DNA of 64,000 nt, taken from assembly GCF_020880695.1 (NCBI RefSeq), contig NZ_JAJIWO010000002.1:124001-188000 (forward strand). Reading direction: 5' to 3'. How positions within the stretch are numbered: position 1 is the stretch's first letter; every line of letters begins with the position of its first letter. The notes beneath the pieces are model-generated. The model saw nothing but the letters and a program-made list of their open reading frames with translations, searched no databases and had not been told where the DNA came from. Source of the stretch: Mucilaginibacter sp. UR6-11 (GTDB taxonomy: Bacteria > Bacteroidota > Bacteroidia > Sphingobacteriales > Sphingobacteriaceae). Below, one piece after another: positions 1 to 8,015 of this stretch. Position numbers and translations under genes: made by a program.

Positions 1-889
1 CGCCGTAGTTTGTTCTTAAATCAACAATAAGCCGCGGCGCTTTCAATGTGTCCTTAATAGTATTATAAAACGCCTTGGCAACTACCATGTTTTGATTAGA
101 AGCTTGAAAGGATCCCAGATACAGGTATTGTACCTCAGGCTTTATTTGTTTAAAGATATACGGCTTATCACTATGGTAATCTGCATAGGAATTCACACCT
201 TCCTTTTTCAGATCATAATACTGCATCCTGCCGGCGATGAACCGGCTACTTTCAGAAAAAACGAATCCCTTCACAAGGAAATTGCAGAAAACTGTTCGGT
301 AAAAATTGGGCTTAGTTTCAATCATTACAGAAAAGATTTGACTTCTATCCCAGGTCTTTAGATATGATGACATTACCACCCCTAATAAGCTATCTTTTCT
401 TGCAGTACGATAGATCCCAATCTTGCCAAGATCGCCAAGTAAATATATTCCTTCAACGTTCTCTTTGGGCTTATTAGATAGCTCCTTTTCTAAGGAATCA
501 AGATTAACATTAACGCGGGGATAATTCTTAAATTCTGATGACGCGGCATAAGTTTTCAAAAATTCAGGATTATTTAACGCCTTTAAATTATTAGTCAAAT
601 AGGTATCCTGATAAAAAGCCAGATGCCGGTCTTTTATTGGCCAAAATAGTTTGGATAATGAATAAAAAGTGTCGAGTGCTGTAGTCGGCACGGGTTCACG
701 CTCAAGTCTTTCAAAAAGTTGCCGGTAGCGCGTTTTTTTATCACCTGTAATTTGATCTTTATAGGATGGCGTTTGCTGTAATGTGTGGTACAAAAACTCC
801 AAATCTTCTTGATAGCTGCTTTGTTGCGCGTTTAAATGAGTACCAAGCACTATTAATAGAACAGTAAGGAATAAGGCAGGTCTTTTCAT
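1..889 (-). CDS. Secreted S41-type (tail-specific-like) peptidase, C-terminus beyond window
   Basis: The frame is open from an ATG at 887-889 to the left edge, giving 296 codons, so the C-terminal part is missing. The N-terminus is a clear signal peptide (MKRPALFLTVLLIVLGTHLNAQ, hydrophobic core, cut probably before or after the A-Q pair). After it comes a roughly 250-residue region I cannot assign. Just before the edge the protein reads LIVDLRTNYG, which resembles the strand-turn at the start of the S41 (C-terminal processing protease/tricorn-like) catalytic core, usually LIxDLRxNxGG. The catalytic Ser and Lys of S41 would lie outside the window, so activity cannot be judged. It would act in the periplasm or outside the cell. 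No -7 box with a full match was found upstream. The family call is a motif inference. Confidence 0.65.
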   Translation of the reverse strand, partial: MKRPALFLTVLLIVLGTHLNAQQSSYQEDLEFLYHTLQQTPSYKDQITGDKKTRYRQLFERLEREPVPTTALDTFYSLSKLFWPIKDRHLAFYQDTYLTNNLKALNNPEFLKTYAASSEFKNYPRVNVNLDSLEKELSNKPKENVEGIYLLGDLGKIGIYRTARKDSLLGVVMSSYLKTWDRSQIFSVMIETKPNFYRTVFCNFLVKGFVFSESSRFIAGRMQYYDLKKEGVNSYADYHSDKPYIFKQIKPEVQYLYLGSFQASNQNMVVAKAFYNTIKDTLKAPRLIVDLRTNYG

Positions 890-972
890 TGATAAGTGGT
901 TTATGGTAAAAGTAATGATATAAACACTGCAAAGAAAGTTGAGTTTAACATACGAACTAAATTTAATACCAC

Positions 973-995
973 TTTTGCTAATTTTTTTAGCAAAA
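973..995. terminator. AT-rich hairpin between divergent S41 gene and radA
   Basis: TTTTGCTAA at 973-981 is the exact reverse complement of TTAGCAAAA at 987-995, with a T-only loop. It lies in the upstream region shared by two divergent genes, so it may be an operator or a processed structure and not a terminator. The role is not established. Confidence 0.3.
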
Positions 996-1030
996 CCCTT
1001 TGCCAATCCCAATATAATCCGCACATTTGC

Positions 1031-1067
1031 TTAATCGTAAATCGTAATTCTAAAATCGTAAATCAAA
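1031..1067. repeat. Period-like AAATCGTA repeat abutting the radA start codon
   Basis: The segment is built of the words AATCGTAAATCGTAA and AAATCGTAAATCAAA. It ends exactly where the TTG start of radA begins. A related word set, AAATCCGAAATC, occurs inside radA. Such short simple repeats recur in other flavours between genes in this window. Confidence 0.6.
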
Positions 1068-2513
1068 TTGGCTAAATCTAAGATCGCGTATTTCTGTCAA
1101 AGCTGTGGCTTCGAGTCGGCAAAGTGGCTGGGCAAATGCCCGTCGTGCCAGCAATGGAACACTTTTGTGGAAGAGGTTATTGAAAAGGATAACAAAGCTG
1201 TACCCACCTGGAAGGTAAGCAACAGCACTACGCAGCAACGCGCCAATAAACCGGTGGAGGTTAGCGAGATCACTTTCCGTGAAGAGGACCGCCTGTTAAC
1301 CCCCGATAAAGAATTTAACCGCGTACTGGGCGGCGGGATCGTAGCCGGATCGTTGGTACTTATAGGCGGCGAGCCCGGCATCGGCAAATCAACCCTGATG
1401 CTGCAACTGGCGCTGAACATGCCAAATCTGAAAGTGCTTTACATATCAGGCGAGGAAAGCGAAAAACAGATTAAAATGCGTGCCGAACGTTTAAGTGAGG
1501 TGCAAACGCTTAATAAATCCGAAATCGAACGTCCGAAATCCGAAATCAACAAGGGCTGTTACATCCTCACCGAGACATCAACCCAAAATATATTTAAGCA
1601 GATAGAGGAGCTGGAGCCTGACCTGGTGGTGGTCGACTCGATCCAGACCCTGCATTCATCCCACATAGAATCAACGCCCGGCAGTGTATCGCAGGTACGT
1701 GAATGTACAGCCGAACTTTTACGTTTTGCCAAAGAAAGCGCTACGCCGGTATTTTTGATTGGCCATATCACTAAGGACGGCATGATAGCCGGGCCCAAAA
1801 TACTGGAGCATATGGTTGATACCGTTTTACAGTTTGAGGGCGACAGGCACCATGTTTACCGCATCTTACGTACGGTGAAGAACCGGTTTGGCTCGGCATC
1901 CGAGCTGGGTATTTATGAAATGCTGGGCGAGGGTTTGCGCGAAGTGTCTAATCCGTCAGAGATCTTACTATCGCAACGCGATGAACCTTTGAGCGGCATC
2001 ACCATTTCGGCCACTTTAGAGGGCATGAGACCGATGTTGATAGAAACCCAGGCATTGGTGAGCACATCTGTCTACGGAACGCCCCAGCGTAACGCAAATG
2101 GCTTTGACGCCAAGCGCATGAGTATGTTGCTTGCCGTGTTAGAGAAACGCTGCGGCTTTAAGCTGGGCGCGCAGGATGTTTTCCTGAACATAACCGGCGG
2201 CATAAAGGTGGAGGACCCGGCTATCGACCTGGGGCTGGCCGCTGCCATTATCTCATCGTACCAAAACATTCCTATCCCGTTTAAAACCTGCTTTGCAGGC
2301 GAGATCGGCCTGTCAGGCGAGATCCGCGCGGTTAACCGGGTAGAGCAGCGTATAGCCGAGGCACAGAAATTAGGCTTCGAGCAGATCTATATTTCCAAAT
2401 ACAATATGCCATCGGCCGCCCAGGATAAAAAACGCATGGACCTGTCGCGCTATACCATCGATATCAAAATGGTGGCCAATATTGAAGAAGTGTTTGAGTT
2501 GTTATTTGGCTAA
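1068..2513 (+). CDS. radA: DNA repair protein RadA, TTG start, with repeat-derived insertion
   Basis: RadA is a RecA-related branch-migration helicase that processes recombination intermediates in the cytoplasm. All expected parts are visible: an N-terminal zinc finger (C10, C13, C24, C27), Walker A GEPGIGKST at 101-109, the RadA signature KNRFG, and a C-terminal Lon-protease-like domain (about 340-481) of the RadA/Sms type. The length, 481 aa, is about 20 more than usual. The start is TTG, because MAKSKIAYFC fits the family N-terminus and the repeat at 1031-1067 ends there. Between RAERL and CYILTET there are about 20 extra residues (roughly 143-163) encoded by 1515-1547, where AAATCCGAAATC occurs twice. 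The reading frame stays open through the insertion. It is followed by a strong bidirectional terminator. Confidence 0.95.
   Translation: MAKSKIAYFCQSCGFESAKWLGKCPSCQQWNTFVEEVIEKDNKAVPTWKVSNSTTQQRANKPVEVSEITFREEDRLLTPDKEFNRVLGGGIVAGSLVLIGGEPGIGKSTLMLQLALNMPNLKVLYISGEESEKQIKMRAERLSEVQTLNKSEIERPKSEINKGCYILTETSTQNIFKQIEELEPDLVVVDSIQTLHSSHIESTPGSVSQVRECTAELLRFAKESATPVFLIGHITKDGMIAGPKILEHMVDTVLQFEGDRHHVYRILRTVKNRFGSASELGIYEMLGEGLREVSNPSEILLSQRDEPLSGITISATLEGMRPMLIETQALVSTSVYGTPQRNANGFDAKRMSMLLAVLEKRCGFKLGAQDVFLNITGGIKVEDPAIDLGLAAAIISSYQNIPIPFKTCFAGEIGLSGEIRAVNRVEQRIAEAQKLGFEQIYISKYNMPSAAQDKKRMDLSRYTIDIKMVANIEEVFELLFG
1515..1547. repeat. Intergenic-type short repeat inside radA
   Basis: AAATCCGAAATC occurs at 1515-1526 and again at 1536-1547, separated by GAACGTCCG. 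The word style matches the repeat just upstream of radA and other simple repeats placed between genes in this window, yet here it is translated in frame (reads KSEIERPKSEIN). It falls after the Walker A region, in a segment that is short in RadA proteins I know. Confidence 0.65.
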
Positions 2514-2558
2514 AGATATCCGGGTTAACGCTTATCCCTTAAAAAAAAATGCGCTTAT

Positions 2559-2594
2559 AAAAAAGCCCCGCTGCGAATCGCAGCGGGGCTTTTT
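2559..2594. terminator. Bidirectional Rho-independent terminator between radA and NHL gene
   Basis: AAAAGCCCCGCTGCGA (2561-2576) pairs perfectly with TCGCAGCGGGGCTTTT (2578-2593), flanked by A-rich and T-rich tracts on both sides. It serves the convergent ends of radA and the NHL-repeat lipoprotein gene. Confidence 0.92.
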
Positions 2595-2613
2595 GTAGTG
2601 ATATCGTTGATGT

Positions 2614-4005
2614 TTATTGTACTGCCACCGTAATTTTGCGGATAGCGTTGTTATTGGAGTCTGCTACGTACAAATTGCCCTGCGAATCAATAGCTATAGA
2701 TTGCGGACTGCTAAAGCGGGCCGCAGCGCCAACACCGTCTTTGTACCCTACGCTTTTTGCGGCGCCGGCCAGTACGTATAATATTTTATTACTGGTAATT
2801 TCAAGAACACGGCCATCAGCGTCAGTTATAAACATATTGTTATTGGCATCAAACACAAGCCCGGTAGGGTGTCCTACCAAAGTCGTGAAGTTTAGCCCAC
2901 CTGCAAATGTTGAAACCACCCCGGCTGGTGTGATCTTCCTGATGGCGCTGTTTTTATAATCGGCAACATAAAGGTTCCCTGATTTGTCAAAGGTTAAAGC
3001 TACCGGGTAATTAAACAGCGATGCCCCCGGTTCGCCATCAAGGTACCCCGGAACAGTTGATTGTGCATATCCGTTAAGCGCCTGGAAACCTGCAAAGGTG
3101 CTTACCACACCGGCCGGCGTAATTTTCCGGATAAGGTTGTTGGTGCGGTCGGCAACAAAAACGTTTCCGGCTGCATCAACAGCGGTAGCTGTCGGGTTAT
3201 AAAACTCGGCCTTGGTTGCCGTGCCGTCTATAAAACCGGCTATGGTATTGCCTGCTATCGTGCTGACAACGCCGGCGGTAATTTTTCGGATAACACTATT
3301 ACCCAGATCAGCAATATAAGTATTGCCCTGCGCGTCGAACGAAAAGCCCCTTGGCCCGTAAAAACGGGCATCGGCCAATGCACCGTTGGTATAACCCAAT
3401 TCGGCATGCGAGCCGGTAGTGGTTGTGCCTGCGGTTGTAACATACCGGATAGAGTTGTTAAAGGCTTCGCCAACATAAAGCAGGTTATTGGCGGCATTAT
3501 AAGTTATATATTGCGGGCCATCAAATAAAGCACCGTTACCTGTCCCTTCAGCGTAGCCGCCCTCACCCAGCTGGCTGCCGGCTAATGTAGTTACCGTACC
3601 GGTTGGTACAGCATTGTTGGCTGGCGTGGTAAAGGTAAATACATCGCTGTAGCCCGTACCTACGTCATTTATGGCATAGGCCCTCATGTAATAGGTAGTA
3701 TTAGGCGTTAAACCGGCAATTTTGTGTTTCCAGCTAAAAGCTATCGTATCCGAAACAAAAATATCGCCGGTAGTTGGCGTTTTATTGGTTGAGCTATAGC
3801 AAAAACCATTTTCTGTAACAATGTTTGCGTTTCCCTCTTGTGCGCCAACGGTTATGGTGGTTGACGTAAATCCGCTGATTACAGCGTTCATTACCGGCGC
3901 CGGTAACGGCAATATGGCGCCGCTTTTTTTACTACACCCGGCAATGGATGTAACAACAGCTATAAAAAGTATAATTAAAAAAGAGCCTTGTAGCGATTTC
4001 TTCAT
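2614..4005 (-). CDS. NHL-repeat lipoprotein with N-terminal fibronectin-III-like domain
   Basis: The 463-aa product begins with a lipoprotein signal (hydrophobic stretch ending in a lipobox-like SIAGC, Cys at about 24), so it is probably anchored in the outer membrane or periplasmic face. Residues about 35-130 look like a fibronectin type III-like module ending in NDVGTGYSDVFTFTTP. Residues about 150-463 contain at least five NHL-type propeller repeats, recognisable by VAVDAAGNVFVAD, NLYVADYKNSAIRKI and VSTFAG words. NHL propellers usually bind protein or sugar partners or act as scaffolds; the substrate here is unknown. It is transcribed alone, from a promoter with its -7 box at 4087-4094, and ends at a shared terminator. 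Confidence 0.85.
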   Translation of the reverse strand: MKKSLQGSFLIILFIAVVTSIAGCSKKSGAILPLPAPVMNAVISGFTSTTITVGAQEGNANIVTENGFCYSSTNKTPTTGDIFVSDTIAFSWKHKIAGLTPNTTYYMRAYAINDVGTGYSDVFTFTTPANNAVPTGTVTTLAGSQLGEGGYAEGTGNGALFDGPQYITYNAANNLLYVGEAFNNSIRYVTTAGTTTTGSHAELGYTNGALADARFYGPRGFSFDAQGNTYIADLGNSVIRKITAGVVSTIAGNTIAGFIDGTATKAEFYNPTATAVDAAGNVFVADRTNNLIRKITPAGVVSTFAGFQALNGYAQSTVPGYLDGEPGASLFNYPVALTFDKSGNLYVADYKNSAIRKITPAGVVSTFAGGLNFTTLVGHPTGLVFDANNNMFITDADGRVLEITSNKILYVLAGAAKSVGYKDGVGAAARFSSPQSIAIDSQGNLYVADSNNNAIRKITVAVQ

Positions 4006-4086
4006 GTTGTGTAATGGTCTATTTCAAGTTCATTTGTTCGTCCCCGGCCTTTTGCCCACAGTTTGCATTTTGTTTTAATGCGGATG

Positions 4087-4094
4087 CAAAGATA
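4087..4094 (-). promoter_or_regulatory. -7 promoter box of the NHL lipoprotein gene
   Basis: On the minus strand this reads TATCTTTG, a full match to the Bacteroidota -7 consensus TAnnTTTG. The predicted start is about 4083, giving a leader of nearly 80 nt. The remaining gene-free stretch 4095-4326 is AT-rich and shows no other feature I can name. Confidence 0.6.
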
Positions 4095-4326
4095 GTTGTT
4101 TATTACGGCTTTAAAACTAAACTGTTTTTAATACCCGGTATGGTTTACCAAATAATTTTTAAATATAATTTATTAGCGGGTAATTAGATACAGGCCCGTG
4201 TTATCTGCCACATTTTTAACAAATATTAACATAATTAACGCCCTTAAAACGGCGCAGCGGCCTGATTAGTGTACGTCATTAAAACTATGCGCTCTAATTA
4301 ATGTTCTGTAAGCATATCGTTGTGCC

Positions 4327-4785
4327 ATGAAATACTTGCTCCTGTTATTTTTTATTTACGCCGCCGGGCCCGCGTTTGCGCAGCATACGCCATTGCCGCA
4401 TGGCATGGTTTTCGGCATAAAGCCCGGTACGGCAGAGATGATACCGGCCTGGCGGGTTGAAGCTTTCATGGATAAAAAAACACGCATCAGCACCACCATC
4501 CGCGGGCGTATTATCAAAGTAACCAAACCCAAAGGCGGCTGGTTTGAAATCGATGCCGGCAAGGGCAAGATCATTGCCGCCCATTTTAAAAATTATGGCA
4601 TCAATATCCCAACGGGCCTGAAAGGCAAAATCGTGATCGCAGAAGGCGTGGCCGAAAAACAATTTATAGCAGATGACCTGCAACATTTCGCCGGCGATAC
4701 GGCGCGGGGAAAGAAGCAACACTCGGTAAAAACCAACCCGCTGAGAAGATTAACTTTTGAGGTGAAGGGGTTGATGGTGGATTGA
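4327..4785 (+). CDS. Secreted DUF4920-like protein
   Basis: A 152-aa protein with a signal peptide (MKYLLLLFFIYAAGPAFAQ). The mature part resembles the Bacteroidota DUF4920 family: a small OB-like beta domain with words such as TTIRGRIIKVTKPKGGWFEID, FKNYGINIPTGLKGKIVIAEG and DLQHFAGD, ending in LTFEVKGLMVD. In the homologues I remember, the segment KGGWFEI normally reads KGCW, so a conserved Cys appears replaced by Gly here. Its function is unknown. A repeat arm begins immediately after its stop codon. It converges on carB. Confidence 0.7.
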   Translation: MKYLLLLFFIYAAGPAFAQHTPLPHGMVFGIKPGTAEMIPAWRVEAFMDKKTRISTTIRGRIIKVTKPKGGWFEIDAGKGKIIAAHFKNYGINIPTGLKGKIVIAEGVAEKQFIADDLQHFAGDTARGKKQHSVKTNPLRRLTFEVKGLMVD

Positions 4786-4904
4786 CCCCCCAGCCCCCTG
4801 AAGGGGGAGCCGATTGCATTCAGTATAAATAAAAAGAGCGATAGGTAAACCTTATCGCTCTTTTATAATTGCCTTTTTACTCTCCCTTCAGGGGGCTGGG
4901 GGGT
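4785..4904. repeat. Inverted GC-rich repeat pair enclosing a terminator
   Basis: Arm 1 (4785-4809) contains CCCCCCAGCCCCCTGAAGG and arm 2 (4882-4904) is its inverted copy with two C removed (CCTTCAGGGGGCTGGGGGGT). Arm 1 starts at the stop codon of the DUF4920 gene and arm 2 ends at the stop codon of carB. Between them lies an independent terminator hairpin. A third copy lies at 29711-29733. Confidence 0.85.
4831..4864. terminator. Bidirectional terminator between DUF4920 gene and carB
   Basis: AAAGAGCGATA (4833-4843) pairs with the TATCGCTCTTT segment ending at 4863, over a GTAAACCT-type loop, with A and T tracts on the flanks. It serves the two convergent genes. Confidence 0.88.
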
Positions 4905-7723
4905 TATTTACTCAAATACATTGATTTCTCTTTGTACAAATGCCTGAAGTAAGGGTCATCCAGATCAGGGATGAAACGGATGGCCTCGCCGGTTGATTTC
5001 ATTTCGGGGCCCAGTTGTTTTTCAACTTCAGGGAACTTATCAAAAGAAAATACCGGTTCTTTTATAGCGTAGCCTTTAAGTTTACGCACAATATCAAAGT
5101 CTTTTAATTTGTTTACACCGAGCATAACTTTAGCGGCGATGTTGATATAAGGCACATCATAAGCTTTGGCGATGAAAGGTACCGTACGTGAAGCGCGCGG
5201 GTTTGCTTCTATTACATACACCTCTTCGTTTTTGATGGCAAACTGGATGTTCAACAAACCGCACACGTTCAAGGCCCGCGCTATTTTAGCGGTATACTCT
5301 TCCATTTTGGCAATCACGTTGTCCGACAGATCAAACGGCGGCAGTACCGCGAATGAATCGCCCGAGTGGATCCCCGCAGGTTCAATATGCTCCATTAAAC
5401 CAACGATATGCACATCGTCGCCATCGCTGATCGAATCAGATTCGGCTTCAGATGCGCGATCAAGGAAGTGATCGATCAATACCCGGTTGCCCGGTAAGTT
5501 TTTTAACAGGCTTACAACCGCTTTCTCCAGGTCCTCATCATTAATAACAATGCTCATGCCCTGGCCGCCCAATACATAACTTGGGCGAACCAATACCGGG
5601 TAACCTACGTGGTGGGCAACCTCAATTGCCTCCTCGGCGCTTTCGGCAACGCCGTATTTCGGGTAAGGGATATCCAGTTCTTTCAACAGGTCAGAGAAAC
5701 GGCCGCGGTCTTCGGCGATGTCCATGTTATCAAACGAGGTACCGATGATCTTGATGCCGTGCTCATGCATTTTCTCGGCCATCTTCAGGGCCGTCTGGCC
5801 ACCCAGCTGAACGATTACCCCTACAGGTTTTTCCAGCTCAATGATCTCGCGCACATGCTCCCAGAACACCGGCTCGAAATATAGCTTATCGGCCATATTA
5901 AAGTCGGTTGATACCGTCTCAGGGTTACAGTTAACCATAATAGCTTCAAAACCGGCCTCTTTGGCGGCTAGTAAACCGTGTACACAGCTATAATCAAACT
6001 CAATACCCTGGCCAATACGGTTAGGGCCCGAGCCTAATACAATTATCTTTTTCTTATTAGATGAGATGGATTCGTTCTCGCCCTCGTAAGTTGAGTAGTA
6101 GTAAGGTGTTTTTGCAGGGAACTCGGCAGCGCAGGTATCAACCATTTTGTAAACGCGCTTAATGCCCAGTTCTTTGCGGCGCTGGTAAACATCCTCTTCG
6201 GTAGTATTGTTATGAAGGATGTAAGCGATCTGCGCGTCTGAGAATCCTTTTTGCTTCAGGGTATACAGGAAATCTTCGGGAATGTTACCGATAGAATAAC
6301 GGCGCAGCTCGGTTTCCATGTTTACGATATCCTGGATCTGGTTCAGGAACCAGCGGTCTATCTTGGTAGCCTTACGGATCGATTCCATTGGTACGCCCAA
6401 ACTCATGGCATCATAAATATGGAACAACCTGTCCCAGCTTGGATGCTCCAGGCTATGCATGATCTCGTCAAGGTTGCGGCTTTGTTTGCCATCGGCACCC
6501 AATCCGGCGCGGCCTATCTCTAAACTCTGACAGGCTTTTTGCAGGGCCTCAATAAAGCTGCGGCCAATGCCCATCACTTCGCCTACTGATTTCATGGTAA
6601 GGCCCAGCTCGCGGTTGGCGCCTTTAAATTTATCAAAGTTCCAGCGGGGGATCTTTACGATCACATAATCCAGCGTCGGCTCAAAATAAGCTGATGTGGT
6701 TTTGGTGATCTGGTTTTCTATTTCATCCAGGTTATAACCGATGGCCAGTTTGGCAGCGATCTTGGCAATAGGGTACCCTGTTGCTTTTGATGCCAGTGCT
6801 GATGAACGTGATACCCGCGGGTTAATCTCGATAGCGATAATCGCTTCATCAGCCGGGTTAACAGAGAACTGTACGTTACAGCCCCCTGCGAAATTGCCAA
6901 TGGCGCGCATCATTTTGATGGCCTGGTTACGCATTTCCTGGTAGCAGCGGTCGCTCAGCGTCATGGCCGGGGCCACGGTTATCGAGTCGCCGGTATGGAT
7001 GCCCATCGGGTCAAAGTTCTCGATAGAGCAGATGATGATCACATTATCGTTACTGTCGCGTAACAACTCCAGCTCATATTCTTTCCAGCCTAATACCGCT
7101 TGCTCAACCAATACCTCGTGGGTTGGCGATGCCTGCAGGCCGCGGCTCAGGGCAGCGTCAAAATCTTCTTTTTTATGTACAAAGCCTGCGCCTTTACCGC
7201 CAAGGGTATAGCTTGGGCGGATAACCAGCGGGAAACCAATTTCCTGCGCGGCTTCTTTACCTTCTAAAAACGAGTTGGCAATTTTTGAAGTTGCCACACC
7301 CACGCCGATATCAACCATTAACTGGCGGAAGGCCTCGCGGTTCTCGGTCTTTTCTATCGCGGCAATATCAACCCCGATAATTTTTACCCCGTATTTTTTC
7401 CATAAGCCCTGCTCATCAGCCTCGATACAAAGGTTTAACGCAGTTTGGCCGCCCATGGTAGGCAGCACAGCGTCAATTTTTTGTTCGAGTAAGATCTTTT
7501 CAAGGCTTTCAACGGTTAGCGGCAGCAGGTATACGTGGTCGCCAATAACCTTATCCGTCATGATGGTGGCGGGGTTACTGTTGATGATTGATACGATGAT
7601 GCCTTCGTCTTTAAGGGATAGTGCAGCTTGCGATCCGGCGTAATCAAACTCGCAGGCCTGGCCAATAATAATAGGGCCTGAGCCGATGATCAGTACAGAT
7701 TTAATGGAGGTGTCTTTGGGCAT
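4904..7723 (-). CDS. carB: Carbamoyl-phosphate synthase large subunit, short form
   Basis: CarB makes carbamoyl phosphate for pyrimidine and arginine synthesis, together with the glutaminase CarA, which is not in this window. The two homologous ATP-grasp halves are evident: GSGPIIIGQACEFDYAG near residue 13 opens the first and GSGPNRIGQGIEFDYSC near 560 the second, with PRVSRSSALASKATGYPIA and NPRASRTVPFIAKAYDVPY as metal/ATP-site segments. The protein ends at 939 aa after RFIPDLDDPYFRHLYKEK, where the E. coli enzyme (about 1073 aa) continues with the C-terminal MGS-like allosteric domain. The allosteric domain is therefore absent, which I believe is common in this phylum. The start ATG is directly preceded by a simple repeat. 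Confidence 0.97.
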   Translation of the reverse strand: MPKDTSIKSVLIIGSGPIIIGQACEFDYAGSQAALSLKDEGIIVSIINSNPATIMTDKVIGDHVYLLPLTVESLEKILLEQKIDAVLPTMGGQTALNLCIEADEQGLWKKYGVKIIGVDIAAIEKTENREAFRQLMVDIGVGVATSKIANSFLEGKEAAQEIGFPLVIRPSYTLGGKGAGFVHKKEDFDAALSRGLQASPTHEVLVEQAVLGWKEYELELLRDSNDNVIIICSIENFDPMGIHTGDSITVAPAMTLSDRCYQEMRNQAIKMMRAIGNFAGGCNVQFSVNPADEAIIAIEINPRVSRSSALASKATGYPIAKIAAKLAIGYNLDEIENQITKTTSAYFEPTLDYVIVKIPRWNFDKFKGANRELGLTMKSVGEVMGIGRSFIEALQKACQSLEIGRAGLGADGKQSRNLDEIMHSLEHPSWDRLFHIYDAMSLGVPMESIRKATKIDRWFLNQIQDIVNMETELRRYSIGNIPEDFLYTLKQKGFSDAQIAYILHNNTTEEDVYQRRKELGIKRVYKMVDTCAAEFPAKTPYYYSTYEGENESISSNKKKIIVLGSGPNRIGQGIEFDYSCVHGLLAAKEAGFEAIMVNCNPETVSTDFNMADKLYFEPVFWEHVREIIELEKPVGVIVQLGGQTALKMAEKMHEHGIKIIGTSFDNMDIAEDRGRFSDLLKELDIPYPKYGVAESAEEAIEVAHHVGYPVLVRPSYVLGGQGMSIVINDEDLEKAVVSLLKNLPGNRVLIDHFLDRASEAESDSISDGDDVHIVGLMEHIEPAGIHSGDSFAVLPPFDLSDNVIAKMEEYTAKIARALNVCGLLNIQFAIKNEEVYVIEANPRASRTVPFIAKAYDVPYINIAAKVMLGVNKLKDFDIVRKLKGYAIKEPVFSFDKFPEVEKQLGPEMKSTGEAIRFIPDLDDPYFRHLYKEKSMYLSK

Positions 7724-7820
7724 AGTCTTTTTAAGTCTAGAGTCTCAAGTCCTGAGTCTTAAGTCTTGCCCAAGTCTGAAACAACTGTGAACTATTGACT
7801 GCGGACTAGGGACTAAATAC
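7724..7820. repeat. AGTCT/GACT simple repeat in the carB leader
   Basis: Words such as AAGTCTAGAGTCTCAAGTC, CCTGAGTCTTAAGTC and GGACTAGGGACTAAA follow each other with a 7-10 base period. The block starts at the base next to the carB start codon and would be transcribed as most of the carB 5' leader. Related blocks flank the glmS terminator at 16009 and 16103. Confidence 0.75.
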
Positions 7821-7861
7821 TATGCGCTGATAGCAGGTTTTCCGACCTCAGCGTCGGGGTG

Positions 7862-7869
7862 CAAAGATA
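7862..7869 (-). promoter_or_regulatory. -7 promoter box of carB
   Basis: It reads TATCTTTG on the minus strand. The predicted start near 7858 gives a leader of about 135 nt that opens with a small hairpin (CCGAC 7842-7846 with GTCGG 7853-7857) and then the AGTCT repeat. Confidence 0.55.
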
Positions 7870-7984
7870 GAATTTTTGCGGCTAGGTTGTGCGCTTTTTT
7901 TAAAAAATTACGTTTGGCTTTTCCAACCCGGTTTTAGGCGCGGCGGGTGCGGGGTAAAACCCCGGTTTGATATGGGCTTTAAAC

Positions 7985-8010
7985 AACAAAGCCCCTAACG
8001 GGGCTTTGTT
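7985..8010 (-). terminator. Terminator of the DUF4397 lipoprotein gene
   Basis: AACAAAGCCCC (7985-7995) pairs with GGGGCTTTGTT (8000-8010), loop TAAC. Read on the minus strand it follows the DUF4397 stop codon directly and is followed by a T-rich stretch. Confidence 0.88.
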
Positions 8011-8015
8011 TATTT

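Noticed and set aside
92-361. 89-codon plus-strand frame
   Set aside because: It is antisense to the S41-type protease frame, which has a signal peptide and stays open for 296 codons.
3061-3528. 155-codon plus-strand frame
   Set aside because: It runs antisense to the NHL-repeat gene, whose repeats and lipoprotein signal are clear.
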